54,763 bases of DNA from Planctomycetales bacterium (GTDB taxonomy: Bacteria; Planctomycetota; Planctomycetia; Pirellulales; Pirellulaceae), in the NCBI GenBank assembly GCA_020426845.1, contig JAGQPF010000272.1:1-54763 (forward strand), read 5' to 3'. A model generated the notes under the pieces. The model saw nothing but the letters and a program-made list of their open reading frames with translations, made no database searches and was not told the DNA's origin. Position numbers and translations under genes: made by a program. Position 1 is the stretch's first letter; the number at the start of each line of letters is the position of its first letter. Below are positions 35,908 to 45,428 of the stretch, piece after piece.

Positions 35908-37035
35908 GAGGCACCCCAGAGAATCGTGGAAACGTCCTTACTTTCCAGGCAGAAGGCGAGTGCGCTGAAGGACGACAACGCATTTCAATAACTTCCCGAT
36001 CGGCAATCGGGTTGATAAAACCAGCAGAAAAACTGCCTTCGATTGCGCCAGGGAAGATTTTTGAAATGTCCTCTAGGACACCGTCAGGTTTGTACTACTT
36101 CATCGTTGCAATCGACACCATGCCGATCTGGGCGGCTCCGAGAGATTGATCGCACGATCGACCGCCTTTGCCCTCGAATTGTAACCCTTTTGCCCCGGAA
36201 ATCCGCAACGTTGACGGGATGTCGTGGTGCAGGCTGCCAGCCCGCGGCCAAAACCAACCTATCCCGCGGTTGGGTTTGGACCATACGTCCGGCGATCCGC
36301 AATAGTTCGTCCGCAAGGCGACGGCGTCCCACGGAGGGCGTCTTTCGGGCGAAGACGAACCGTTGGCCAACCCGCATCGGCCGGATTGGATGGTTCGCTC
36401 GGCTGTACGCTGCCGTCCAGACTGACTTCGCCAGCACGAACATTCCGAAATGGCGGGGTGTTATGACGGTCCATCGGAATGGTTTTCCCCGCTCCCCGCT
36501 TTCCGCGTCCGGTTTTGGCGGCAGATGACGATATTCAACCAGCCTTCGCAAATTTCGCTGAATTGACAATTCCCAAGGCCCCCAAACCTCAAGCGGGGGG
36601 TATCCGCATAAGCGGGTTGAGGACGCGCAAACAGGAACTTTAGGTCAACCAGGAAGACTGCATGTGCCTCAAGGGGCATGCGGGCAACGGAGCCAGCGGC
36701 TAAAATGCGTGTGACGTGTGATCTCTTGATTGCCCCACCGGTTTACCATCCGAAGTCCGGCGGGGCGGGCGAGGGACCCCCTCGTGGAGCCAACGCGTCG
36801 TCCTAAATCCATCCTCACACAACTTTAGTCCGGCCACCCGCGATTCGGTCTTGAGAGCGCTCACGGGATTCGATTCTCCGTTCTCCTAACAGCCTGTTGA
36901 AAAACACGGCCACCTAGGGCACCCGTGATGCAAAATCTTCAAGTCGGACGTCGCCGGGCCGGCAGCGAAATGTTGACGAGAACTGGCGGGGGCGAGAACC
37001 CATGTTCAAGCAAGCCAGGGACACAACGTTAAGGG
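35908..37035. other. 1.1-kb region without a convincing gene, upstream of the lipopeptide cluster
   Basis: Open frames of about 160 codons exist on both strands near 36043-36569, but they mirror each other and lack conserved sequence or good starts, so I do not call them. Seen instead: a small hairpin CCCGAT/ATCGGG at 35995-36011; a GCAGGCTGCCAGCCCGCGG stretch about 36228-36246 that resembles a common dispersed repeat; and ACAGCCTGTTGAAAAACAC at 36889-36907, an end-like motif that recurs after the first NRPS gene. The cluster promoter should lie near the right end. Confidence 0.5.
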
Positions 37036-40000
37036 ATGAGCGGTACACAAGACATCAATGCCATTGGAACCACGGAACATCGTGCTTCAATTCCGCCCGG
37101 CGATTGCCAAACGCTGGTCGCGGTCTTGTCGTGGCGTGCCGAGGCGCACCCGGAATTGCCCGCCTTCACATTTCTTCGTGACGGGGAGTGTGATGAGCAG
37201 ACGCTGAGCTACCGAGAGCTCCACGATCGGGCGATGGCGCTAGCGGGCCGTTTGGCGGCTGCGGGCGCGGTGGGCGAGCCGGTTTTGTTGGTTTTCGAAC
37301 CGGGCGTCGACTACGTCGTGGCTTTTTTCGCCTGCCTTTACGCCGGGGCCGTGGCGGTTCCGGTCTATCCACCCGACCCGTTCCGTCTGCCTCGCACGTT
37401 GCCGAGACTGCAGGCCATCGTAGAGAACGCCGGCGCTCGTTGGCTGCTGACCACCTCCGGGATGGCTCAGCAGACCAAGCTGGAAAAAATCAGCGGCGCA
37501 GCGCTGATGCTGCTCGATGAGCCCGACCTCCAAGCGACGCCGACCGAATTGGTGTGCACTCCGGGGTCGCCCGCCGATCTGGCGCTGCTTCAATACACTT
37601 CGGGGTCCACGGGCACTCCGCGGGGTGTGGTTGTCAGCCACGGGAACCTGATGCACAACTTCCGCGCGATGAACGCGATGTTCGACGTGCCGAATGCGGT
37701 GGTGGCCCACTGGCTTCCTCCCTACCACGACATGGGCCTGATCGGCTGTCTGTTGTTGCCGATCTACAGCGGCCGGCACACGATCGCGATGTCGCCGTTG
37801 GCGTTTATGCAGAAGCCGATACGCTGGCTTCGCGCCATCGATCGGTATCGCGCGACGACCAGCGGGGCGCCGAATTTCGGCTATGAGTTGTGCGTGCGGA
37901 AAGTCGATCCCGATCAAGTTGCGAGCTTGGATCTGAGTTCGTGGCGAGTGGCGGTCACCGGGGCCGAGCCCGTGCGGGCGGCCACACTGGAGTCCTTCAC
38001 CAACAAATTCGCCGCCGCGGGCTTTCGTCCGGAGACTTTCTTGCCGGCCTTTGGCATGGCGGAGGCCACGCTCATCGTTAGTGGCGAGCACCAGGCGTCG
38101 GCGCCCCGGCGTGAAGAATTCGACCTCGAGCGGCTCGAAGCCAACGAGGCGGCAGCCGCTCAGCCCGGCCGTGTCTCACGCACTCTAGTCGGGTGCGGCC
38201 CCGCGGCGGAAGAAGTGGAGCTCAGCATCGTCGACCCCGAGACTCGCCTGCGGCTGGGGGAGAACCGGATCGGTGAAATCTGGCTTCGCAGCCCCGGCGT
38301 TGGGGGAGGCTACTGGGGCGATCCCCGTCGGACCGAGGAGGTGTTTCGGGCGACGGTGGCCAATGAGTCGCCCGACCGTCGGTATCTTCGGACCGGGGAC
38401 ATGGGCTTCCTGCGGGGAGGCGAACTGTTCATCACGGGGCGCCGCAAAGAGCTGATCATCATTGGCGGCCGCAACCTCTACCCGCTCGATCTCGAGCAGG
38501 CGGTGCAGGGGTCGCATCCGGACTTGAAGGTCGACGGAGGCGCCGCTTTTTCGCTGGAGTTGGACGGCGACGAGAAACTGGTCGTCGTTCAAGAGGTCCT
38601 CCGCCCCAAGAAGAACGATCTTGCGCAACTGTTGCGAAATGCCGTGCAGGCGTTAGTCACGGAGGCCGGCATCACACCTCACGCGTTGGTGTTGATTAGC
38701 GCCGGCAGCCTGCCCAAAACTTCCAGCGGGAAGACTCGCCGCGGCGAGTGCCGTCGGCTGTACCTGGAGGGCGGGTTGAGAGTCTTGGCCCAATGGCCGC
38801 TCCCCGATTCCGCTCAGGTTCGGGACGCGACGCCGCCGGTCACCGAGATGGAGCAACAGTTGGCGGTCATTTGGGAGGAGGTGCTAGGCGTCGAGCGGGT
38901 CGGCCGCGAGGACGACTTCTTCCTGCTGGGCGCCAAGTCGCTGCGCGTGGCCGCCATGCTCGGCCGCGTGGCGGAGTTGTTGGGCTTCGACGTGCCTTTG
39001 GGCGTTTTGTTCCGGCATTCGACGCTCCACGACTTTGCTCGAGCGATGGAGCAGCTGGTCGCCGAAAGCGCGGGAGGACACGCCGACTACTGCCTTCAGC
39101 TCGAGCCGCTGGACGATGTGCAGACCATTGCGCTGACCGATTCCCAGCGGCGGTTTTGGGCATTGGATCGGCTTGGACGATCCCTAAGCGTCGGAGGCAC
39201 GCTCCACATTCCTTTGCGGCTGGATCTGCAGGGCGCCTTAAATATCCCCGCCTTGAAACAACGGCTGCGCGAGATCATCGCTCGCCACGACGTGCTGCGG
39301 ACGACCTTTTTTGAGGACGCCGACGGCGAGCCCCGGCAACGGGTGCACAGCGAGGCGGAGTTGAATTGGCAAGCGGCGGATCTCCGGGCCATCGGCGCGA
39401 ATTCGTCGCAGTGTTCCGGCGTGGAAGCCGCACTCGAGACGTTTGAGCGCCAGCTGCTCGAGCCCCCGATGGATCTGCAACAGGCGCCGCTGATGCGCGC
39501 CGGTGTGGCTCGCGTGGGCGACAGCCATTGGCGAGTGACGCTGGTGTTGCACCACTTGATTGCCGACGGCTGGTCGATCGGCTTGTTGTTGCGGGAACTG
39601 GGCGAAGCGGATTTGTCTCCTCCCAACGCGCCGGGCTATAGCGCGTACGCGTCGTGGCAGTCGCAACTGCCTCCGCCCACGCAAAAATCGGAGTACTGGC
39701 GGAGGCGTTTGGAGGGCGCACCGGAGACGCTTTCGCTGCAAACGAGTGACGAGCCCGAGACGGGCAACGGTTTGTGCCGAGCGGCATTGGACGAGCGGCT
39801 GCTGGCGGGGATTCAGCATCTCGCGAGGCAGTTCGGCGCGACGCCTTTCATGGTGCATCTGGCCGCGTTCCAGGTTGTGTTGAGCCGCTATGCCTCGTCG
39901 CGTGACGTGCTCGTGAGCACGGTGACCGCCAATCGCGCTCGGCCGGTGTTGGAAAACATTCTGGGCTGCTTCATCAACACGGTCGCACTGCGCGGCGACT

Positions 40001-42426
40001 TGTCGGGCGACCCGACCTTTGCCCAGTTCATGCGCCATTCGCGTGACGAAGTGATCCGCGATTTGGAGCATGCCGATTACCCGTTCGAGCGGCTGGTTGA
40101 GGACCGACAACCACGGCGCGAGCCCGGGCGGCTGTCGCTGGTGCAAGCCTTGTTGCTGGTGCAGGACATGCCCGAGGCGCCGGCGCGAGTGGCCGGGGCC
40201 ACGGTTTGCGATGTGCAGGCCGGGCAGGCGGGCATCTCGGAATTTGACATTGCCCTGTCGCTCGAGCCGGGGCGCGACGGCTGGTCGGCACAACTCAGCT
40301 TCCAGCGCGAACGGATGTCAGCCAGCTCGGCGGAACGGTTTCTCGAGTCCTACCTTGCGGTGCTGCAGACGGTCGCGGACAGCCCGCAGATTCGGCTGTC
40401 GGCGTTGCCGATTCCCGCCAAGGCGGAGCGTTGGGATTTGTTGGTGGATCGCAACGCAACCGACCGCCAGCTCGTGACCAACTGCCCCGTCGCACAGCTC
40501 GAGCTGGCCGCGACCAAGACGCCCGATGCGGTCGCGGTGCGATTCGACGGGCTAGAGCTCACCTACTCCGAACTGCATGAACAGGCCAACCAAGCGGCGC
40601 ACTGGCTACAGAAGCGAGGCGCGGGGCCCGACGTGCCGGTCGGCATCATGATGCGTCGCTCGCCGGCGATGTTGGCGGCGATGCTGGCGACGCTCAAGGC
40701 CGGCGCGGCGTATGTGCCGCTGGATCCGACCCATCCGCCAGCGCGGCTGCGGGCGATCGCCAACGACTGCCGCCCCGCGATCGTGGTCACCGATGACGTT
40801 GTTTCGACCGCCGACGCCGCCGTCGCGTGTGGAGCTTCTACGCCCCGAGATTTGCTGCCGAGCTCCGCTCGCTGCGTGTCGTGGAGCACGATTCAGGCCG
40901 AGGCATGCGGGGAACCCAAGTTGGCGCCAGCCATGCATGCCGCCGAGGATCACCTCGCGTACATCATCTACACCTCGGGCACGACCGGCGAGCCAAAGGG
41001 TGTGATGGTGACGCGCCGCGGCGTGGCGAACTTCCTGCAAAGTTTCGCTCGCGCACCTGGCTTGCGCAGCGATGATCGCGTGCTGGCTCACACGACCATC
41101 TCCTTCGACATCTCGGTGCTCGAGCTGTTCCTTCCGCTGACAGTCGGCGCCCGCGTCGTGCTGGCCTCGTGCGACACGACGCGCGACCCGCACGCGTTGG
41201 CGCAGCTGATCGCCAGCGAGGGAGTGACGTTCCTACAAGCGACCCCCAGCGGATTTCGCATGCTGACGTCCGCGGGCTGGCGGCCTCGGATGAGCGGCCA
41301 AAGTGACAGCGACTTGTCACTGAAGGTGGCGGACGGAGTCCCACACGCTCCCCAGTTGCGATTGCTTTGCGGCGGCGAGCGGCTGACGGGCGATTTGGCT
41401 CGCGACCTGACTCGTGACGGGGCCGCCTTGTGGAATGTATACGGGCCGACCGAAACCACGATCTGGTCGACCCTCGACCCGGTCACCGACGCCGACTCGC
41501 CCACCATCGGGCGGCCGATCGACAACACGCGCGTCTACGTGCTCGATGAGCAGCGACGCCCGGCGCCGATGGGCGTCCCGGGCGACCTTTACTTGGGCGG
41601 CGCCGGCGTGGCACGAGGTTACTGGCGTCGCGACGCGATGACTGCCGAGCGGTTTGTGCCGGACGAGTTTCAGGAGCAGCCCGGGCGAATGATGTACCGC
41701 ACCGGCGACCGAGTTCGCTGGCGCGCGGACGGGCGGCTCGATTTTCTCGGCCGCGACGACGCTCAGGTCAAAGTCCGCGGCTTCCGCATCGAATTGGGCG
41801 AGGTGGAGTCAGCGCTGGCCGAGCACCCGCTGGTTCGCGAGTGCGCCGTGCTTTGCGAGATCGACGCCGCTCACACCACGGCGCTGGTCGCCTATCTCGT
41901 GCCGGACGGGACGACCACCACCGAAACGCTGCGAGAGCATCTGCTGGGCCGGCTGCCCGCCTATATGTGCCCTTCGGAGTTTGTCACACTGGAGCAGTTG
42001 CCCAAGTCCCCCGCCGGCAAGGTGGATCGACGCAAACTGGCCGAGTCGGCGGGGAACCGCGTCCAACCGTCGACGCCGCGCCTCGCTCCGCGCACGCCGC
42101 TGGAAAGCGAAGTGGCCGACGTCTGGCGCGAAGTGCTCCAGTGCGACGAGCTCGGCGTGCATGACGACTTTTTCCAGATCGGCGGACACTCGCTGAAGGC
42201 GATGCGAGTGCTCAGCCGGTTGGAGTCACGGCACGCCGTCGCGCTGAGCGTGCCCGAGTTTTTCGAGCGGCCCACGATTGAAGCGCTGGCCCAGCAATTG
42301 CTGCTGGCGATCGCAGCCCGCGAAACCGACCTGGAGTCACTTTTGTCGTCTATCGAGGAACTGTCCGACGAAGAAGCCCGCGCTTCCATGGAACCTCCCG
42401 ACCAGGAGCCTCCCCCCAACCATTGA
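37036..42426 (+). CDS. Lipopeptide NRPS: FAAL-ACP-C-A-PCP
   Basis: 1796 residues. A fatty acyl-AMP ligase comes first (about 1-595; YTSGSTGTPRG, WLPPYHDMGLIG, LRTGDMGF), then an acyl carrier protein with LGAKSL (Ser about 635), a condensation domain (about 695-1130; active site HHLIADG about 838), an adenylation domain (about 1150-1662; YIIYTSGTTGEPKG, YGPTETT, YRTGDRVR, GKVDRRKL) and a peptidyl carrier (GGHSLKAM, Ser about 1716). It should activate a free fatty acid as acyl-AMP, load it on the ACP and condense it with the first amino acid. The A-domain specificity code read by eye is D-I-L-Q-L-C-V-I-W-K, close to the known glycine code DILQLGLIWK. There is no epimerase or thioesterase, so the chain must pass to the second NRPS. 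AAGGG abuts the ATG, an unusually close ribosome-binding site. Confidence 0.94.
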   Translation: MSGTQDINAIGTTEHRASIPPGDCQTLVAVLSWRAEAHPELPAFTFLRDGECDEQTLSYRELHDRAMALAGRLAAAGAVGEPVLLVFEPGVDYVVAFFACLYAGAVAVPVYPPDPFRLPRTLPRLQAIVENAGARWLLTTSGMAQQTKLEKISGAALMLLDEPDLQATPTELVCTPGSPADLALLQYTSGSTGTPRGVVVSHGNLMHNFRAMNAMFDVPNAVVAHWLPPYHDMGLIGCLLLPIYSGRHTIAMSPLAFMQKPIRWLRAIDRYRATTSGAPNFGYELCVRKVDPDQVASLDLSSWRVAVTGAEPVRAATLESFTNKFAAAGFRPETFLPAFGMAEATLIVSGEHQASAPRREEFDLERLEANEAAAAQPGRVSRTLVGCGPAAEEVELSIVDPETRLRLGENRIGEIWLRSPGVGGGYWGDPRRTEEVFRATVANESPDRRYLRTGDMGFLRGGELFITGRRKELIIIGGRNLYPLDLEQAVQGSHPDLKVDGGAAFSLELDGDEKLVVVQEVLRPKKNDLAQLLRNAVQALVTEAGITPHALVLISAGSLPKTSSGKTRRGECRRLYLEGGLRVLAQWPLPDSAQVRDATPPVTEMEQQLAVIWEEVLGVERVGREDDFFLLGAKSLRVAAMLGRVAELLGFDVPLGVLFRHSTLHDFARAMEQLVAESAGGHADYCLQLEPLDDVQTIALTDSQRRFWALDRLGRSLSVGGTLHIPLRLDLQGALNIPALKQRLREIIARHDVLRTTFFEDADGEPRQRVHSEAELNWQAADLRAIGANSSQCSGVEAALETFERQLLEPPMDLQQAPLMRAGVARVGDSHWRVTLVLHHLIADGWSIGLLLRELGEADLSPPNAPGYSAYASWQSQLPPPTQKSEYWRRRLEGAPETLSLQTSDEPETGNGLCRAALDERLLAGIQHLARQFGATPFMVHLAAFQVVLSRYASSRDVLVSTVTANRARPVLENILGCFINTVALRGDLSGDPTFAQFMRHSRDEVIRDLEHADYPFERLVEDRQPRREPGRLSLVQALLLVQDMPEAPARVAGATVCDVQAGQAGISEFDIALSLEPGRDGWSAQLSFQRERMSASSAERFLESYLAVLQTVADSPQIRLSALPIPAKAERWDLLVDRNATDRQLVTNCPVAQLELAATKTPDAVAVRFDGLELTYSELHEQANQAAHWLQKRGAGPDVPVGIMMRRSPAMLAAMLATLKAGAAYVPLDPTHPPARLRAIANDCRPAIVVTDDVVSTADAAVACGASTPRDLLPSSARCVSWSTIQAEACGEPKLAPAMHAAEDHLAYIIYTSGTTGEPKGVMVTRRGVANFLQSFARAPGLRSDDRVLAHTTISFDISVLELFLPLTVGARVVLASCDTTRDPHALAQLIASEGVTFLQATPSGFRMLTSAGWRPRMSGQSDSDLSLKVADGVPHAPQLRLLCGGERLTGDLARDLTRDGAALWNVYGPTETTIWSTLDPVTDADSPTIGRPIDNTRVYVLDEQRRPAPMGVPGDLYLGGAGVARGYWRRDAMTAERFVPDEFQEQPGRMMYRTGDRVRWRADGRLDFLGRDDAQVKVRGFRIELGEVESALAEHPLVRECAVLCEIDAAHTTALVAYLVPDGTTTTETLREHLLGRLPAYMCPSEFVTLEQLPKSPAGKVDRRKLAESAGNRVQPSTPRLAPRTPLESEVADVWREVLQCDELGVHDDFFQIGGHSLKAMRVLSRLESRHAVALSVPEFFERPTIEALAQQLLLAIAARETDLESLLSSIEELSDEEARASMEPPDQEPPPNH

Positions 42427-42467
42427 TCCCGCCGGCCGATTGCGCCCACGTCGCCGCGTCCCGCCTC

Positions 42468-42563
42468 ACAGCCTGCTGAACAAGACCCCGCTGGCAATCA
42501 AAACAGCGTTCATCCTGCAGCAATACTGGTCTGATTGCCAGAAAAGGTGTTTTTCAACGGCCT
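42468..42563. repeat. Palindromic element between NRPS1 and the TauE/SafE gene
   Basis: The element begins ACAGCCTGCTGAACAAGACC and ends GGTGTTTTTCAACGGCC, an imperfect inverted pair. Inside is a perfect 10-bp inverted repeat, CTGGCAATCA (42491-42500) / TGATTGCCAG (42532-42541). GTGTTTTTCAAC (42547-42558) is the reverse complement of GTTGAAAAACAC upstream of the cluster (36896-36907). It lies 41 bp after the NRPS1 stop. It may be a MITE- or REP-like relic, or work as a terminator-like structure. Confidence 0.5.
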
Positions 42564-42713
42564 CCCCAACCATCGATTGCCCCGAGCGCAACCAAGCTGA
42601 CCCGCGTTTGCGGTCGTTTCGCCAAACAACTCGCCGGTAGTCCAAGCGCGACGGCGCCCGACGGCCACGCGTTCGGATCACACTTCGTGTCCCCTTCCCA
42701 GAAAGAGCAACCC

Positions 42714-43718
42714 ATGGCATCGCGACGATGGCTCATCGTGACCGCCTCCACCATTGCCGTCGTTTGGACGCTTTGGTTGTTGCTGGCTCCTGCGCCATTT
42801 CAGACCATGGCCAAGCATTGGGCGGTGGCGACGACCATGATCTTCGGCTCGTTGATCGCCGGCGCGACCTGCGAGGGTGGCGGCGCCGTCGCCTTCCCGG
42901 TGTTCACCAAGGTGCTGCACGTCACTCCCGACAACGCCAGGTGGTTTGCGCTGGCCATCCAATCGGTGGGCATGACCGCGGCCTCACTGACCATTTTCGC
43001 CATGCGTCGCACGCTCGACTGGAAGGCGCTGTGGCGAGTCGGCGCGGGGGGCGCCTTGGGCATGGTGGTGGGCATCTTCTTCGTCGCGCCGCTGGTGCGT
43101 CCGCCGGTGGTGCGAGTGCTGTTCACCATGTTGCAGTGCGGTTTTGCCACGACGCTGCTCATCTCCTACCGCTTCAAACGCGACGACGTGCGCGGCGTCA
43201 CCGCCACGCTGCAGGAGAGCCCGGCGACATGGATTCTGGTGTTGGCGGGAATCGCCGGCGGCGTGGTGTCCTCGCTGTTCGGCAATGGGCTGGACTTGGT
43301 GGCCTTTTCCGTGCTGGTGTTGCTGTTTCGCGTCGACGAGCGAGTGGCCACGCCGACGACCGTGGTGCTGATGGCGTCCAATTCGCTCGTCGGTGTGGCG
43401 ATCGGACTGACGACTCAGAGCATCAGTCGCGATGTCTTTGAATTCTGGATTGCGGCGGCGCCGATTGTGGTTGTCGGCGCGCCGCTAGGCGCCATTGCCT
43501 GTCGCTGGCTCTCCCGAGGCGCCATTGTGGCGATGCTCACCGTGTTGATCTCGGTCGAGCTGCTGTCAACGCTGGTGTTGATACCGATGAGCCCCGCGAT
43601 GCAGGCCTTTGCCGCGCTGACGCTGGCCATCTTCCTGGCGGGTTATTGGCTGATGAGCCGGTGCCGGCGCTTCTGGCCTAAGCCTTCCAGCCGCGTAGAA
43701 TGGGCCGATGCGCCGTAG
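42714..43718 (+). CDS. TauE/SafE family membrane permease
   Basis: About 334 residues from the ATG at 42714, preceded by AGAAAGAG; a GTG 27 bp earlier is also possible. Some eight hydrophobic helices are visible in two halves, with the family-typical GSLIAGATCEGGGAVAFPVF segment near residue 42 and the second-half counterpart GIAGGVVSSLFGNGLDLVAFS near 180. The TauE/SafE (DUF81) family moves sulfite, sulfoacetate or other organic anions. Here it stands between two NRPS genes and may export the lipopeptide or a related anion; this is inference from position. The FAD enzyme gene begins 23 bp after its stop, so it is probably in the same transcript. Confidence 0.85.
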   Translation: MASRRWLIVTASTIAVVWTLWLLLAPAPFQTMAKHWAVATTMIFGSLIAGATCEGGGAVAFPVFTKVLHVTPDNARWFALAIQSVGMTAASLTIFAMRRTLDWKALWRVGAGGALGMVVGIFFVAPLVRPPVVRVLFTMLQCGFATTLLISYRFKRDDVRGVTATLQESPATWILVLAGIAGGVVSSLFGNGLDLVAFSVLVLLFRVDERVATPTTVVLMASNSLVGVAIGLTTQSISRDVFEFWIAAAPIVVVGAPLGAIACRWLSRGAIVAMLTVLISVELLSTLVLIPMSPAMQAFAALTLAIFLAGYWLMSRCRRFWPKPSSRVEWADAP

Positions 43719-43741
43719 CTTACGATTGCAAAAGGGTGAAC

Positions 43742-45418
43742 ATGACACGTCAAGTTGACTACCTGATCATCGGCGGCGGCCCGGCCGGACTGCAGCTGGC
43801 CTATTTGCTGCAGCGAGATGGGCGCGACTGCTTGACGCTTGAGTCAGCCGACCGGGTCGGCACGTTCTTCGAGCTCTACCCGCGCCACCGCAAGCTGCTT
43901 TCGATCAACAAACGCTACACCGGCTACGACGACGCCGAGGGCAAGCTGCGCTACGACTGGAACTCGCTGCTCTGCGATGACGAGCAAATGTCGTTCACCA
44001 AGTACTCCGAGGAGTACTTTGCCGATGCCCGCGACTACGCGAGATACCTCCGCGACTACGCGGCCCGCTTCAATCTGAAGATCCAGTTCAACACTCGCGT
44101 GTGCCGGATCGAGCCGCTTGGCGGCAACGGGGAGAACGGATATCGAGTGCTGACAGAATGCGGTCAGTCGCTGGAGTGCCGCTGCCTGGTGGTCGCCACC
44201 GGAGTCTGGAAGCCGTTCTTGCCGGACATTCCCGGCATCGAGTTGACCGAGAACTACATGGACTGCTCGCTCGATCCGGACGATTTTGCGAACCAGAAGG
44301 TGCTGATCATTGGCAAGGGCAACTCGGCGTTCGAGACCGCCAACCATCTCGGGCACGTCACGCGGGTCACGCATCTCTGCAGCCCGTCGCCGATCAAATT
44401 CGCTTGGCAGACGCACTTCTTCGGACACCTGCGCGCCGTCAACAATGACTTTCTCGACACCTATATCCTCAAGGGACAGAACTCGGTGTTGGACGCCGAG
44501 ATCGAGCGGATCGAGCGTGACGACGACGAATTGGTCGTGACGCTGAGGTTCTCGCACGCCGAGGGACAGCGGGCCGTGATGGCCTACGATCGCGTGATCT
44601 GTTGCGCCGGCTTTCGCTGGGATTACTCGCTGTTCGGCGGGGGCTGCGAGCCCGATCTCGCCTGCGAATGCCGGCTCCCCGCGATGACCAGCGGCTGGGA
44701 GTCCGAAAACCTGCCGAACTTGTTTTACGCGGGCACGATCATGCAGATCCGTGACCTCAAAAAGACGATGTCCAACGTGTTGCACGGGTTCCGTTTCAAC
44801 GTCCTCTGTCTGAGTCGCATCGTGCAGCAACGCGTCGACCCGAACTACGAGTGGCCCTGCGAGCGGCTGCCGATGGACGCCGAGGCGCTCGCCGACAAAT
44901 TGATTCGGCGCGTCAGCACCAACGCGGGGCTGATGCATCAGCCGGGATTTCTCTGCGATGTCATCGTCGTGGACCACAAACGGCAAGAGGTGCGATACTA
45001 CGACATTCTGCCCGTCGAGTACGTGGCCGACAGCGCGTTTAGCGAGAATGAGCAGTACTATGTCGTCACGATGGAATATGGCGAGTTCAAGGAGGATCCG
45101 TTCGCCGAACATCGCGAGCCCGATGCCGCCAAGGCGTATCAGGACGCATATCTGCACCCGCGCCTACGACGATATTCGCGCGGTGAGTACGTGGACGAAC
45201 ACCATATCTCCGAGTCGCTGGAAAACGACTGGCGTTTGGACGAACACCTCGGCGCCAAGCCACTGATTCGACAGATGCATTTCATCGGGCAGGCCGACGC
45301 GACACAGTTCCAACACACCCACCGCTGCGAGTTGCTGAAGTACTTGCAGGCCGGCCTCGGGATCGAAGATTGCTCGGCCGATAGCGAGGTGTTGCCGGCC
45401 CATCGATCCCAAGGCTGA
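43742..45418 (+). CDS. FOXRED2-like FAD/NAD(P)-dependent oxidoreductase
   Basis: About 558 residues from the ATG at 43742 (AAAGGG upstream). The N-terminal FAD site is YLIIGGGPAGLQLAYLL (about 7-23); a second dinucleotide site VLIIGKGNSAFETANHL lies about 188-204. ELYPRHRKLLSINKRYTG, YDWNSLL and GKGNSAFETA recall eukaryotic FOXRED2 rather than classic flavin monooxygenases, and the FMO signature FxGxxxHxxxY is absent. A C-terminal region of about 150 residues (ILPVEYVADSAFSENEQYYVVTMEYGEF) has no assigned domain. In this cluster it is the best candidate for oxidising the acyl chain, an amino-acid residue or an N-methyl group; which one cannot be read from sequence. The second NRPS starts 10 bp after its stop. 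Confidence 0.85.
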   Translation: MTRQVDYLIIGGGPAGLQLAYLLQRDGRDCLTLESADRVGTFFELYPRHRKLLSINKRYTGYDDAEGKLRYDWNSLLCDDEQMSFTKYSEEYFADARDYARYLRDYAARFNLKIQFNTRVCRIEPLGGNGENGYRVLTECGQSLECRCLVVATGVWKPFLPDIPGIELTENYMDCSLDPDDFANQKVLIIGKGNSAFETANHLGHVTRVTHLCSPSPIKFAWQTHFFGHLRAVNNDFLDTYILKGQNSVLDAEIERIERDDDELVVTLRFSHAEGQRAVMAYDRVICCAGFRWDYSLFGGGCEPDLACECRLPAMTSGWESENLPNLFYAGTIMQIRDLKKTMSNVLHGFRFNVLCLSRIVQQRVDPNYEWPCERLPMDAEALADKLIRRVSTNAGLMHQPGFLCDVIVVDHKRQEVRYYDILPVEYVADSAFSENEQYYVVTMEYGEFKEDPFAEHREPDAAKAYQDAYLHPRLRRYSRGEYVDEHHISESLENDWRLDEHLGAKPLIRQMHFIGQADATQFQHTHRCELLKYLQAGLGIEDCSADSEVLPAHRSQG

Positions 45419-45428
45419 GGCAGCCATC

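Noticed and set aside
36043..36569. Overlapping 161-codon frames on both strands
   Set aside because: Neither shows conserved sequence, a signal peptide or a ribosome-binding site; the plus frame contains a GCRGAGCQPAA-like stretch that I associate with dispersed repeats read as protein.
43844..45157. A 437-codon minus-strand frame opposite the FOXRED2-like gene
   Set aside because: Antisense shadow of a gene with clear FAD motifs.
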